Shown here piece by piece: positions 33,969 to 42,008 of a DNA stretch of 64,000 nt. The stretch is taken from the NCBI RefSeq assembly GCF_001424985.1, contig NZ_LMDA01000024.1, forward strand, positions 104,107-168,106. Reading direction: 5' to 3'. The notes under the pieces were generated by a model that saw nothing but the letters and a program-made list of their open reading frames with translations, was not told the DNA's origin and did not search any database. How positions within the stretch are numbered: position 1 is the first letter of the stretch; each line of letters starts with the position of its first letter. The position numbers and the translations under genes were made by a program. Source of the stretch: Rhizobium sp. Root1212. Its GTDB lineage: Bacteria; Pseudomonadota; Alphaproteobacteria; Rhizobiales; Rhizobiaceae.

Positions 33969-34904
33969 GTGAAGATGCTGATCACCCGGCTGGTGCTTGC
34001 CGCCCGTAATGCGCGGCAGTGGCTGCTGGCGCAGCTGGCCTTCGTGCCGCTGCAGCTTCTCAAGCTCTTCCCCGTCGATCCGGCGATGAATTTCATCGAC
34101 CGGTTCGCCCGGTTCATCGGCCCGAAGACCTCGCGTCACAAGCTGATGCTAACCAATCTGCGCAACGCTTTTCCGGAGAAGAGCGAAGCGGAAATCCTCG
34201 ACATCGCCATGGAGAGCTGGGGCGGCATGGGCCGTTTGCTGGCGGAATACGTCTTCCTCGACGAACTGTTCGACTTCGATCCCGAAAAGGTGGAGCCCGG
34301 CCGCGTAGAGGTTTCGGGTATCCCGCTGTTCCTCGAACTGCGCGACAATCCGCGTCCGTTCATCGTCTTCACCGGCCATACCGGCAATTTCGAGATGCTC
34401 CCGGTGGCGGGCTCGGCCTTCGGGCTCGACGTGACGGTTCTCTTTCGTCCGCCGAACAATCCATACGTCGCCGACAAGGTCTTCGAGTTCCGCCGCAAGC
34501 GCATGGGCAATCTCGTGCCGTCCCATGCCGGCTCGTCCTTCACCCTTGCCCGCCAGCTGGATCGCGGCAAGGCGGTCGGTGTGCTGGTCGATCAGAAGTT
34601 CAAGAAGGGTCTCGCAACCCAATTCTTCGGCCGAAACGTCAAGACCAACCCGTTGCTTCCGAAGCTCGCCCGCCAGTTCAACTGCGACGTCTATCCGGCG
34701 CGCTGCATCCGTCTTCCCGGCAATCGCTATCGGCTGGAGTTGGAGCCGGCCGTCACCATGCCGCGCAAGCCGGATGGATCGATGGATATGGTCGCGACGG
34801 CGCAACTGCTCAACGACAAGGTGGAGCAGTGGGTGCGCGAATATCCCGGCCAGTGGCTCTGGTATCACGACCGCTGGAACATCAAGCGCAGCCTGAAGGA
34901 TTGA
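33969..34904 (+). CDS. lpxXL: Lipid A VLCFA acyltransferase LpxXL
   Basis: 311 residues from GTG 33969 (or ATG 33975, two codons in; both are plausible), 4 bases after the adh stop. Lysophospholipid/HtrB-like acyltransferase that moves the 27-hydroxyoctacosanoyl chain from AcpXL onto lipid A at the cytoplasmic membrane face. Catalytic H-x4-E is in 'IVFTGHTGNFEMLPV', followed by 'LFRPPNNPYVADKVFEFRRKRMGN', 'GVLVDQKFKKGLATQFFGR' and the C-terminal 'EYPGQWLWYHDRWN'. The N-terminus carries a hydrophobic anchor. Final gene of the XL cluster. Confidence 0.93.
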   Translation: MKMLITRLVLAARNARQWLLAQLAFVPLQLLKLFPVDPAMNFIDRFARFIGPKTSRHKLMLTNLRNAFPEKSEAEILDIAMESWGGMGRLLAEYVFLDELFDFDPEKVEPGRVEVSGIPLFLELRDNPRPFIVFTGHTGNFEMLPVAGSAFGLDVTVLFRPPNNPYVADKVFEFRRKRMGNLVPSHAGSSFTLARQLDRGKAVGVLVDQKFKKGLATQFFGRNVKTNPLLPKLARQFNCDVYPARCIRLPGNRYRLELEPAVTMPRKPDGSMDMVATAQLLNDKVEQWVREYPGQWLWYHDRWNIKRSLKD

Positions 34905-35175
34905 TTCGCAGGGTGGTGCACTCGCGCTGCCCATAGGCTCTTTGCCCGACGGCCGACCTTCCTTCCCCCGTCGTATCGGCCAGAACTGGCTGAAATAATT
35001 CTGCTATAACGTTTCAGCTTGGTCGGGGAGGTGTTGAACCTGTGCCCCGCGCGTGTAAACTGTTTCTATTAAATAGATAAATGCATTTGCCCCGAAGTGG
35101 CTCGGGGCAAGAATAATTCGTATTGGGGTGTTGTCCGGGTCGATTCGAAAAGCCGGGACAGTATGGGGTGGACAA

Positions 35176-35880
35176 TTGAAGTCACTTATCGAACTTTTCT
35201 GGTTCAAGTATACGCAACTGCAGCAAGCCGCGCGCGCCGGCGATGATCTGCTGATGGAAATTCTGGGACAGGAAATCGATCCGGTCCTGACGGCGATTTA
35301 CGAAGAAGTAGCCACAAGCGTCGCAGAAGCGCGCATGCAGTTTCAGTTCGTGCTCGATCTCCTGCAAAAGGAGGCGGATGACGTTTCCAGCGTTTTGCGC
35401 CAGCGCGCCGCGCTCGCCCAGCTTGCCGATCGCTATTTTGGTGAAGCCGGCTATTCCTCGGCGCAAGCCTCTTCGCTTAGCATTCCCTCAATTCGCAAGG
35501 CACGCATGGATGAGGGCTTCCTCAACGAGGCGATCCTCGACTGCATGCCGGATCGCATCGCCGTGATCACCCGCGACTATCGCTATCTCTATACCAACCC
35601 GATCAATGCCGCCCGTCTCGATGAGCGTCCGATGGATCTCGTCGGCCGGCATGTCGTCGAGTTCGTCGGTCTCCAGCGGTTCGAAACGCGGGTGAAGCCC
35701 AATCTCGACAAGTGTTTTTCGGGTGAACTGGTGGATTACACCTTTGCCAAGGACGAGGGAGGCCGCACCGTCGTCGTGCGCTGCCGCATGACGCCGTGCC
35801 GCTCCAGCACCGGCAAGATCATCGGCGCCATTCTGATTCTCCAGGAAATCGCCGACAGGCGCCGGTCGATCGCGGCCTGA
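35176..35880 (+). CDS. PAS-domain protein, possible soluble sensor
   Basis: 234 residues from TTG 35176 behind GGGGTGG (35165-35171); a longer frame at 35128 lacks a site. The first ~110 residues are helical with charged heptads (ELFWFKYTQLQQAARAGDDLLMEI..., FVLDLLQKEADDVSSVLRQR), perhaps a coiled coil. Residues ~125-230 form a PAS domain: 'ILDCMPDRIAVITRDYRYLYTNPINAARL', 'GRHVVEFVGLQRFE', 'VRCRMTPCRSSTGKIIGAILILQEI'. There is no kinase, GGDEF or output domain and no membrane anchor. It may sense and bind a partner; ligand and partner are unknown. Confidence 0.75.
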   Translation: MKSLIELFWFKYTQLQQAARAGDDLLMEILGQEIDPVLTAIYEEVATSVAEARMQFQFVLDLLQKEADDVSSVLRQRAALAQLADRYFGEAGYSSAQASSLSIPSIRKARMDEGFLNEAILDCMPDRIAVITRDYRYLYTNPINAARLDERPMDLVGRHVVEFVGLQRFETRVKPNLDKCFSGELVDYTFAKDEGGRTVVVRCRMTPCRSSTGKIIGAILILQEIADRRRSIAA

Positions 35881-35891
35881 ATCGTGTAGCT

Positions 35892-36026
35892 TCCCTTCTC
35901 CCCGGCGGGGAGAAGGTGGCCCGAAGGGCCGGATGAGGGGGATTATCTCCGCGAGTCTGGAACATGCCGCACCACCCCCTCATCGTCTCGCATGTGCTCG
36001 GCACCTCTCCCCGCTGGGGAGAAGAG
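35892..36026. repeat. RIME-like palindromic repeat, copy 3
   Basis: TTCCCTTCTCCCC-GG-CGGGGAGAAGG, 'TGGCCCGAAGGGCCGGATGAGGGG', a spacer, then 'CCCCCTCATCGTCTCGCATGTGC...CTCTCCCC-GCT-GGGGAGAAG' (in parts). Same two-palindrome architecture as the copies at 8.5 and 24.5 kb. It fills the gap between the PAS gene and the convergent VOC gene. Confidence 0.85.
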
Positions 36027-36051
36027 GAAATGTGATCATTTCGCCTGTTCC

Positions 36052-36405
36052 TTACTGATCCGACCAGACGGCAAGTTCGTACCCATCCGGGTCTCGGAAA
36101 TGAAAACGCCGGCCGCCGGGGAAGGCGAAGGTCTCGACCACGATTTTCGCCCCGGCTGCTTCCAGCCGCTTCTGCGTTTCGGCTAGGTCGTCGGCGTAAA
36201 GGATCACCAGCGGGCCGCCTGGGCGCACCTCGCCCATGATCGTCAGGCCGCCGGTTAGCCGGCCGTCGGTGAACTCGCAATATTCCGGCCCGTAGTCGGT
36301 GAACGACCAGCCGAAGGCTTCGCCATAGAACGCCTTTGAGCGGGCGATGTCGGCGACCACAAATTCGATGTTGTCGATCTGGCGGTCCTTACCCTTCTGT
36401 CCCAT
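36052..36405 (-). CDS. VOC superfamily (glyoxalase/bleomycin resistance-like) protein
   Basis: 117 residues, one VOC domain: 'IDNIEFVVADIARSKAFYGEAFGWSFTDYGPEYCEF', 'GGPLVILYADDLAETQKRLEAAGAKIV', 'FPGGRRFHFRDPDGYELAVWSDQ' (in parts). The beta-alpha-beta-beta-beta repeat and terminal 'DPDGYELAVW' with Glu ligand are typical. No reaction can be assigned. The start overlaps the end of the SRPBCC gene by 17 bases, so the pair is probably co-transcribed. Confidence 0.85.
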   Translation of the reverse strand: MGQKGKDRQIDNIEFVVADIARSKAFYGEAFGWSFTDYGPEYCEFTDGRLTGGLTIMGEVRPGGPLVILYADDLAETQKRLEAAGAKIVVETFAFPGGRRFHFRDPDGYELAVWSDQ

Positions 36406-36808
36406 TTTGTCTTTTCTCCATGATGTCTTTCAACTGCTTCAGGTCCTTTTGGACCCAGGCGGCGTCGCGTTCGAAATCGGTGTTGCTCATACCGGGCTGG
36501 CGCAGCAGGGTGAACATCACCTCCGCGCCATCGCCGTTCGGCACCACGCGCAAGGCATTGTGAACCGCCGTTCCATCCGGAAGCGTCACAAGATGGTCAA
36601 TGACGCCGAGGGTGTTCGGCGGACAGAAGCGCACGCGCGCTTCGCCCAGCGGGCCGGATGTCACCCAGTCTTCGCCATCGGGGCGAAGCCCTTCGCTTAA
36701 GCCCGAGGCCCAGCGCGGCATCTCCTGCGGTTTCGAAGCAAAGTCATAGACCTCCGTCCACGGCCTTGCGATGCTGGTATGAATGATCCGGGCCGTCATC
36801 ACCGACAT
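36389..36808 (-). CDS. SRPBCC/START-like small protein
   Basis: 139 residues from ATG 36808 behind AAAGGGGAA; the frame could start six codons earlier at TTG. 'IIHTSIARPWTEVYDFASKPQEMPRWASGL' is the opening of an SRPBCC (polyketide cyclase/AHSA1-like) fold, and 'GAEVMFTLLRQPGMSNTDFERDAAWVQKDLKQLKDIME' is its C-terminal long helix (in parts). Such proteins bind small hydrophobic molecules or act as cyclases and cochaperones. Paired with the VOC gene downstream. Confidence 0.8.
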   Translation of the reverse strand: MSVMTARIIHTSIARPWTEVYDFASKPQEMPRWASGLSEGLRPDGEDWVTSGPLGEARVRFCPPNTLGVIDHLVTLPDGTAVHNALRVVPNGDGAEVMFTLLRQPGMSNTDFERDAAWVQKDLKQLKDIMEKRQNGTEG

Positions 36809-37144
36809 GTGAAGTTCCCCTTTCAAGGGCTGCGAGTCGCGTGGTCGTCTATGGTAGGGCGCGGGAGGGCGCGATCAACCGACTTGAATCCGTTCCATAA
36901 TTTCCGGGCCGGCAGACAGGCTCGAACCATCGCCGGAAACCGGTTCGACTGCCGCCGGAAAAGTCTCGGCAAAGGCAACAATCGCTTGTCGTTAATCGAT
37001 TTGAATGCCAAAACTTCGTGAGCAGACGCGCGACGGGCCGGGATTTTCCGTGCCCCGCGCTGATCGTGCGCGCGTTTCAAAAAAGCGGAGCTTTCCGCGA
37101 TGTCCGTTCGGACAGGCAGGCTCCCAGTCTTACGGAGGCACATA
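36809..37144. other. Intergenic region between the SRPBCC gene and gnd
   Basis: About 336 bases holding the divergent promoters of the SRPBCC/VOC pair and of gnd. I see only short unsupported frames and no repeat. The last ten bases contain the gnd ribosome binding site (ACGGAGGCACATA before the GTG). Confidence 0.6.
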
Positions 37145-38575
37145 GTGGCACAGGCGGAAATCGGCCTTATCGGGCTTGGCGTCATGGGATCGAACCTGGC
37201 GCTCAACATCGCTGAAAAAGGCAACAGGATCGCAGTCTTCAACCGCACGGTCGAGGTGACGCGCAAATTCTACGCCGAGGCCGGCGAACTACAGGGCCAT
37301 ATCATTCCCTGCGAGACCATCGAGGAATTCGTGGCCGCCATTCGCCCGCCGCGCCCGATCATCATCATGATCAAGGCGGGCGATCCGGTCGATCAGCAGA
37401 TGGAGCTGTTGAAGCCCTATCTCGAAAAGAACGACATCATGATCGATGCCGGCAACGCCAATTTCCGCGATACGATGCGCCGCTTCGATAATCTCAAGGA
37501 CAGTGGGCTGACCTTCATCGGCATGGGCGTTTCCGGCGGTGAAGAGGGTGCCCGCCATGGTCCCTCGATCATGGTCGGCGGCACGGAAGATTCGTGGAAG
37601 CGCGTCGAAAAGGTGCTGACTTCGATTGCCGCCAAATACAACGGCGATCCGTGCGTTGCCTGGCTCGGCGAAAACGGCGCAGGCCACTTCGTCAAGACCA
37701 TCCACAACGGCATCGAATATGCCGACATGCAGATGATCGCCGAAATCTACGGCATCCTGCGCGACGGCCTGAAGATGAGCGCAACGGAGATCAGCGACGT
37801 CTTCGGCGCCTGGAACAAGGGGCGTCTGAATTCCTACCTGATCGAGATCACCGAGAAGGTGCTGAAGGCCGCCGATCCGATCACCGGCCAGCCGATGGTC
37901 GATCTCATCCTCGACAAGGCCGGCCAGAAGGGTACCGGCAAATGGTCGGTCATCGAAGCCCAGAACATGGGCGTGCCGGCAACCGGCATCGAGGCCGCCG
38001 TTGCCGCCCGCTCGATCTCCTCCATGAAGGACGAGCGCGAAGCGGCCGAGAAGGTGCTTGGGCTGCCGGGCGGCGAGTTGAAGGTTGCCGACAAGGCGGC
38101 CTTTATCAAGGATCTCGAAAGCGCGCTGCTGGCCGCCAAGATCGGCGCCTATGCGCAGGGTTTTGCCGTGATGTCGGCCGCCTCGAAGGAATTCGGCTGG
38201 AACCTGCCGATGCCTGTCATCGCCAAGATCTGGCGCGCCGGCTGCATCATTCGCTCGCAGTTCCTCGACGAGATCACCACGGCCTTCACCAAGGACCCTG
38301 ATGTCGCCAACCTGATCGTCACGCCGGCCTTCGCCGCCATGGTCAAGGAAACCGATGGTGCGCTGCGCCGCGTCGTCTCGGCCGCGGTGCTGGCCGGCCT
38401 TCCGGTTCCGGCGCTCGCCTCCGCACTCGGTTATTTCGACAGCTATCGCCGCGGCCGCGGCACGGCCAACGTCATCCAGGCGCAACGCGATTTCTTCGGC
38501 GCCCATGGCTTCGACCGCACCGATGGAAAGGATGCTCACCATGGCCCGTGGGGCAGCGGTGCAGCGACCTTCTAA
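37145..38575 (+). CDS. gnd: 6-phosphogluconate dehydrogenase, decarboxylating
   Basis: 476 residues from GTG 37145 (GGAGG 8 bases upstream); the open frame reaches 37100 but the extra residues are not family-like. It oxidises 6-phosphogluconate to ribulose 5-phosphate, making NADPH in the pentose phosphate pathway. Seen: NADP-binding 'IGLIGLGVMGSNLALNIAEKG', 'DAGNANFRDTMRR', 'FIGMGVSGGEEGARHGPSIM', catalytic 'VKTIHNGIEYADMQ' (K and H-N-G-I-E-Y), and 'LLAAKIGAYAQGFAVM'. The C-terminus 'DRTDGKDAHHGPWG' closes the neighbouring subunit's active site. A bidirectional terminator follows. Confidence 0.96.
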   Translation: MAQAEIGLIGLGVMGSNLALNIAEKGNRIAVFNRTVEVTRKFYAEAGELQGHIIPCETIEEFVAAIRPPRPIIIMIKAGDPVDQQMELLKPYLEKNDIMIDAGNANFRDTMRRFDNLKDSGLTFIGMGVSGGEEGARHGPSIMVGGTEDSWKRVEKVLTSIAAKYNGDPCVAWLGENGAGHFVKTIHNGIEYADMQMIAEIYGILRDGLKMSATEISDVFGAWNKGRLNSYLIEITEKVLKAADPITGQPMVDLILDKAGQKGTGKWSVIEAQNMGVPATGIEAAVAARSISSMKDEREAAEKVLGLPGGELKVADKAAFIKDLESALLAAKIGAYAQGFAVMSAASKEFGWNLPMPVIAKIWRAGCIIRSQFLDEITTAFTKDPDVANLIVTPAFAAMVKETDGALRRVVSAAVLAGLPVPALASALGYFDSYRRGRGTANVIQAQRDFFGAHGFDRTDGKDAHHGPWGSGAATF

Positions 38576-38594
38576 GTCCTTTGTGCTTTAAAAA

Positions 38595-38630
38595 GAAAAC
38601 CGCTCGCAGCGACGGCTGCGGGCGGTTTTT
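38595..38630. terminator. Bidirectional Rho-independent terminator between gnd and the PhnA-like gene
   Basis: A 12-bp stem (ACCGCTCGCAGC / GCTGCGGGCGGT, one G-T wobble) with loop GACG at 38599-38626. It is followed by TTTTTC on the plus strand, and on the minus strand by TTTTC and further T, so it can serve both convergent genes. Confidence 0.85.
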
Positions 38631-38650
38631 CTGTGTCGATCTTGTTCTCG

Positions 38651-38953
38651 TCAGCGCTTGCGAACGAACTCGGTCCGCAGCACCAGTCCCTTGATGGCGT
38701 CATGCCGGCAGTCGATCTCTTCCGGGTTGTCGGTGAGCCGTATCGTGCGGATGACCGTGCCCTGTTTCAGGGTCTGGCCGGCACCCTTCACCTTGAGGTC
38801 CTTGATCAGCACAACGCTGTCGCCATCGGCGAGCAGATTGCCGGCGGCATCGCGGACTTCGGATGCCTTGGCGGCCTCTGCAGCGATTTCGGAAGCCGGG
38901 CGCCATTCGCCGGTGGCTTCGTCGTAGATGTAGTCGTCATTCTGGTCGGCCAT
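38651..38953 (-). CDS. PhnA/YjdM-like protein without the N-terminal zinc ribbon
   Basis: 100 residues. The C-terminal ~65 residues, 'VRDAAGNLLADGDSVVLIKDLKVKGAGQTLKQGTVIRTIRLTDN' (in parts) and 'EEIDCRHDAIKGLVLRTEFVRK', match the PhnA/YjdM C-terminal SH3-like domain. The usual Cys4 zinc-ribbon N-terminus is replaced by an acidic stretch (MADQNDDYIYDEATGEWRPAS) that keeps the spacing but has no Cys. Once called an alkylphosphonate-uptake protein, the family has no proven function in phosphonate use, so the name is not a functional claim. Convergent with gnd. Confidence 0.8.
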   Translation of the reverse strand: MADQNDDYIYDEATGEWRPASEIAAEAAKASEVRDAAGNLLADGDSVVLIKDLKVKGAGQTLKQGTVIRTIRLTDNPEEIDCRHDAIKGLVLRTEFVRKR

Positions 38954-39043
38954 GGTTCACTTCCGGCTGCGATGAGGGCACGCCGGGATAATCCGGCAGA
39001 TGTCCGTCCTCTATAACAGCGGGGTGGGGTTGGCAAATCGCCG

Positions 39044-40075
39044 TTACGGCCAGACCGGCTTGCTGATGCTTTGCAGGAGTTCCGGCTCGACGCCGTCGAT
39101 GCGGGCGATGACCGCCTTTGCCATCTCGCGGCCGGCTTGGCGCACGTCCTCGTAAGCCGTGATGATCTCCGGCCTGATCCAGTTGAGGATCGGCGCCGAC
39201 TGTTTCGAGACCATATCGACATCCCGACCGACACGCTTGCCTGCACCCTCGATGCCGGCATTGACGGCGATCGCCGCGCTTCCTGCCGAGCAGACGATGC
39301 CGTCCGGTGCATTCGGCGAGCGCATCAGGGTCTCGACAGCGTTCTTGATCTCCTCGAGCGGCGCATCGATGTTGACGCGCAGCGGCACTTCCTCTGCGCC
39401 GAAATCGTGGAGGCCGGTCTGAAAGCCGATGCGGGTGTGGGTATAGTAGGTCAGCTTGCTCGGCGGCTGCAGCAGGGCGATGCGCCGGCGCCCGCGCTCG
39501 ACGAGCTTCTTCACGGCTTCGTGAGAAAAGGCCTCGTTATCGAAATCGTGATAGGGGTGCACGAGGCCGCTATCGGTTCTGCCATGGGTGCAGAACGGCA
39601 TATTGCGCTCTGCGAGCAGCCGCACGCGGGGATCGTCCGGCTCGATGCGCGAGATGATCACGCCATCGGCAGAGCCGGTATCGAGGATATAGCGCACCGG
39701 CAGCATCGGGTCCTTGCTGTGGGAATGCGGCGTGACGACGATATGATAGGGCGTGCCCGTCAGCACTTCCGAGATGCCGAAAACCATCTGGCTGGAAAAG
39801 CCCATGATCTCTTCGTCGATCGATAGAACCAGCGCGATCACGTTGGTCTTGCCGGTGCGCAGTCGCACGCCGGCGCGGTTGGGCTGGTAGCCGAGCTGGC
39901 GGGCGACGAGGCGCACGCGTTCCTTCGTGTCCGCGCCGATATCGGGTGCATCCTTCAGTGCGCGCGAGACCGTGGTGATGCCCAGTCCAGTCATGTAGGC
40001 GATGGTTTTCAGCGTCGGGCGGTCGCTGGCGGAGGCGGTCGCCGGCATATGTTTCTGTTTGTTTTTCTCGTCCAT
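39044..40075 (-). CDS. LacI-family transcriptional regulator of the sugar locus
   Basis: 343 residues from ATG 40075; a longer frame to 40165 is likely the leader. N-terminal helix-turn-helix '[48 protein letters not shown]' (in parts) with the V-S-R-A-L recognition helix and hinge, then a periplasmic-binding-like sugar domain ('[13 protein letters not shown]', '[14 protein letters not shown]', '[12 protein letters not shown]'). It is divergent from the ABC transporter operon, reminiscent of AglR of Sinorhizobium. CG-centred dyads at 40200-40213 and 40507-40520 are likely operators. The inducer would be the imported sugar or its product. Confidence 0.88.
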   Translation of the reverse strand: MDEKNKQKHMPATASASDRPTLKTIAYMTGLGITTVSRALKDAPDIGADTKERVRLVARQLGYQPNRAGVRLRTGKTNVIALVLSIDEEIMGFSSQMVFGISEVLTGTPYHIVVTPHSHSKDPMLPVRYILDTGSADGVIISRIEPDDPRVRLLAERNMPFCTHGRTDSGLVHPYHDFDNEAFSHEAVKKLVERGRRRIALLQPPSKLTYYTHTRIGFQTGLHDFGAEEVPLRVNIDAPLEEIKNAVETLMRSPNAPDGIVCSAGSAAIAVNAGIEGAGKRVGRDVDMVSKQSAPILNWIRPEIITAYEDVRQAGREMAKAVIARIDGVEPELLQSISKPVWP

Positions 40076-40199
40076 GCGCCGTCGTTGCCTTCCGATATCC
40101 GGCGTTACCGGAACCGACCGGAAGCCTTTCTGGATGCTTATATACGAATTATGCCTGCTGGGCACCGTCGGCCCGTTTCCTCGTTCTTTTCAGCAAAAT

Positions 40200-40213
40200 C
40201 TGTAACGATACAG
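40200..40213. promoter_or_regulatory. LacI-type operator, distal
   Basis: CTGTAACGATACAG: arms CTGTA/TACAG around a central CG at 40206-40207, the form of LacI-family operators. It matches the proximal site at 11 of 14 positions when that site is reversed. Located between the LacI gene and the importer genes. Confidence 0.6.
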
Positions 40214-40506
40214 TAACAAAGTCGAGTGCTTTTTTATGGGAGTGTCTTCATCTTAAACGCGAAGTTGAATGTTGCATCGCATGATGGATGTTTTTGCAGG
40301 GCAGCATTCACGTTACCTGGTTTCTTCGCGATTTCGAAAATTTTTGTTGAAATTTACCATGTTTTTCCGCCTTTTCGGTTGTGGTTCAGCATGGGCGGCT
40401 TGTTGGGAAGTGGAAGGTATCTGCAATTTTCGGATGTGTTGAAAAATACATTGCCCGAATTCCGCTTTCGCTGTTGCGTCTGAAAAACACTTGGCTTAAG
40501 TTTTTC

Positions 40507-40520
40507 CGGCAACGTTACAG
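40507..40520. promoter_or_regulatory. LacI-type operator, proximal to the binding-protein gene
   Basis: CGGCAACGTTACAG, central CG at 40513-40514; its reverse complement CTGTAACGTTGCCG shares the CTGTAACG half with the distal site. It ends 16 bases before the ATG of the binding protein, immediately before the ribosome binding site, so a bound repressor would block transcription. The 307-base centre-to-centre spacing would allow looping. Confidence 0.6.
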
Positions 40521-40536
40521 TGAGGGAGGAGATCTC

Positions 40537-41772
40537 ATGAAATTGCGTTTGTTGGCTGCTGCCCTGGCGGCAACTGTGGTGCTTCCGTTCGGCGTGGCTA
40601 ACGCGACGGACCTGGAAGTCACCCATTGGTGGACCTCGGGCGGCGAGGCTGCGGCCGTGGCCGAGCTTGCCAAGGCATTCGATGCGACCGGCAATCATTG
40701 GGTCGATGGCGCCATCGCCGGTTCCGGCGGTACCGCGCGTCCGATCATGATCAGCCGCATCACCGGCGGCGACCCGATGGGCGCCACCCAGTTCAACCAT
40801 GGTCGCCAGGCTGAGGAGCTGGTACAGGCCGGGCTGATGCGCGATCTTACCGATGTCGCGACCAAGGAGCACTGGAAGGACATCATCAAGCCGTCCAGCC
40901 TGCTCGACAGCTGCACGATCGATGGCAAGATTTACTGCGCGCCCGTGAACATTCACTCCTGGCAGTGGCTATGGCTTTCCAACGCCGCCTTCGAAAAGGC
41001 AGGCGTTGCGGTTCCGAAGAACTGGGACGAGTTCGTCGCGGCGTCTCCGGCGTTGGAAAAGGCCGGTATCGTTCCGCTCGCCGTTGGCGGCCAGCCGTGG
41101 CAGGCAGCCGGCGCGTTCGACGTTCTGATGGTGGCGATCGCCGGCAAGGATACCTTCTACAAGGTGTTCAAGGACAAGGACGAGGATGTTGCCGCCGGTC
41201 CTGAGATCGCGAAGGTCTTCAAGGCAGCCGACGATGCCCGCCGCATGTCCAAGGGTACCAACGTCCAAGACTGGAACCAGGCCACCAACATGGTGATCAC
41301 CGGCAAGGCCGGCGGCCAGATCATGGGTGACTGGGCGCAGGGCGAATTCGCGCTCGCCGGCCAGACCGCCGGCAAGGATTATACCTGCCTTCCGGGCCTC
41401 GGCGTCAACGAGATCATCTCGACCGGTGGTGATGCCTTCTACTTCCCGCTGCTGAAGGACGAAGAAAAGTCCAAGGCGCAGGAAGTGCTGGCCTCGACGC
41501 TCCTGGCACCGGCCACGCAGGTTGCCTTCAATCTCAAGAAGGGCTCGCTGCCGGTTCGTGGCGACGTCGATCTGACGGCTGCCAACGACTGCATGAAGAA
41601 GGGTCTCGACATCCTTGCCAAGGGCAATGTGATCGAGGGTACGGACCAGCTGCTTTCGGCCGACAGCCAGAAGCAGAAGGAAGACCTGTTCTCCGAATTC
41701 TTTGCAAACGCCTCGATGACGCCGGAAGACGCGCAGAAGCGCTTCGTCGACATCATCGCATCTGCCGACTGA
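40537..41772 (+). CDS. Carbohydrate ABC transporter substrate-binding protein
   Basis: 411 residues from ATG 40537 behind GAGGGAGGAG. Signal peptide MKLRLLAAALAATVVLPFGVANA, then 'TDLEVTHWWTSGGEAAAVAELAKAF' (family 1 extracellular sugar-binding protein opening), 'DPMGATQFNHGRQAEEL', 'GKIYCAPVNIHSWQWLWLSNAAFEKAG', 'AGGQIMGDWAQGEFALAG'. The Trp-rich segments suggest stacking on sugar rings. It resembles glucose/mannose-type CUT1 binding proteins. The downstream beta-mannosidase-like gene suggests a beta-mannoside or manno-oligosaccharide ligand, but this is inference. Confidence 0.87.
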   Translation: MKLRLLAAALAATVVLPFGVANATDLEVTHWWTSGGEAAAVAELAKAFDATGNHWVDGAIAGSGGTARPIMISRITGGDPMGATQFNHGRQAEELVQAGLMRDLTDVATKEHWKDIIKPSSLLDSCTIDGKIYCAPVNIHSWQWLWLSNAAFEKAGVAVPKNWDEFVAASPALEKAGIVPLAVGGQPWQAAGAFDVLMVAIAGKDTFYKVFKDKDEDVAAGPEIAKVFKAADDARRMSKGTNVQDWNQATNMVITGKAGGQIMGDWAQGEFALAGQTAGKDYTCLPGLGVNEIISTGGDAFYFPLLKDEEKSKAQEVLASTLLAPATQVAFNLKKGSLPVRGDVDLTAANDCMKKGLDILAKGNVIEGTDQLLSADSQKQKEDLFSEFFANASMTPEDAQKRFVDIIASAD

Positions 41773-42008
41773 TCGCGGGACTTTGCTGCCGCAATCCGGC
41801 TCCGCTTCGGCGGGGCCGGTGTTCTCCGGGGCTCGCGTGACCATTGAACGGGTTGCGTCTGGAGAGGGCGGCGGCATTTGCCCATCCGCAGGGGAAACGT
41901 GGCGTCGCGGCGGGCGCACGGGCGGATCGGGTTCACCTTGGGAACGGTGCCGTGTGGCGGCGTTGGTTCCCGATCGTGCAAGCGCTTGCGATACCGGAGG
42001 AAAATTAC

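Larger units (their letters stand above)
40076..40536. other. Divergent control region between the LacI regulator and the sugar importer
   Basis: About 460 bases, noticeably A/T-rich around 40220-40380. It contains the two CG-centred dyads described separately and a possible third at about 40097-40112 (TCCGG-CGTTA-CCGGA). I found no gene in it. Confidence 0.6.

Noticed and set aside
41844..42008. 55-codon N-terminal extension of the first sugar permease
   Set aside because: The start at 42009 has CGGAGG; the extension is Arg/Ala-rich and not seen in the family.
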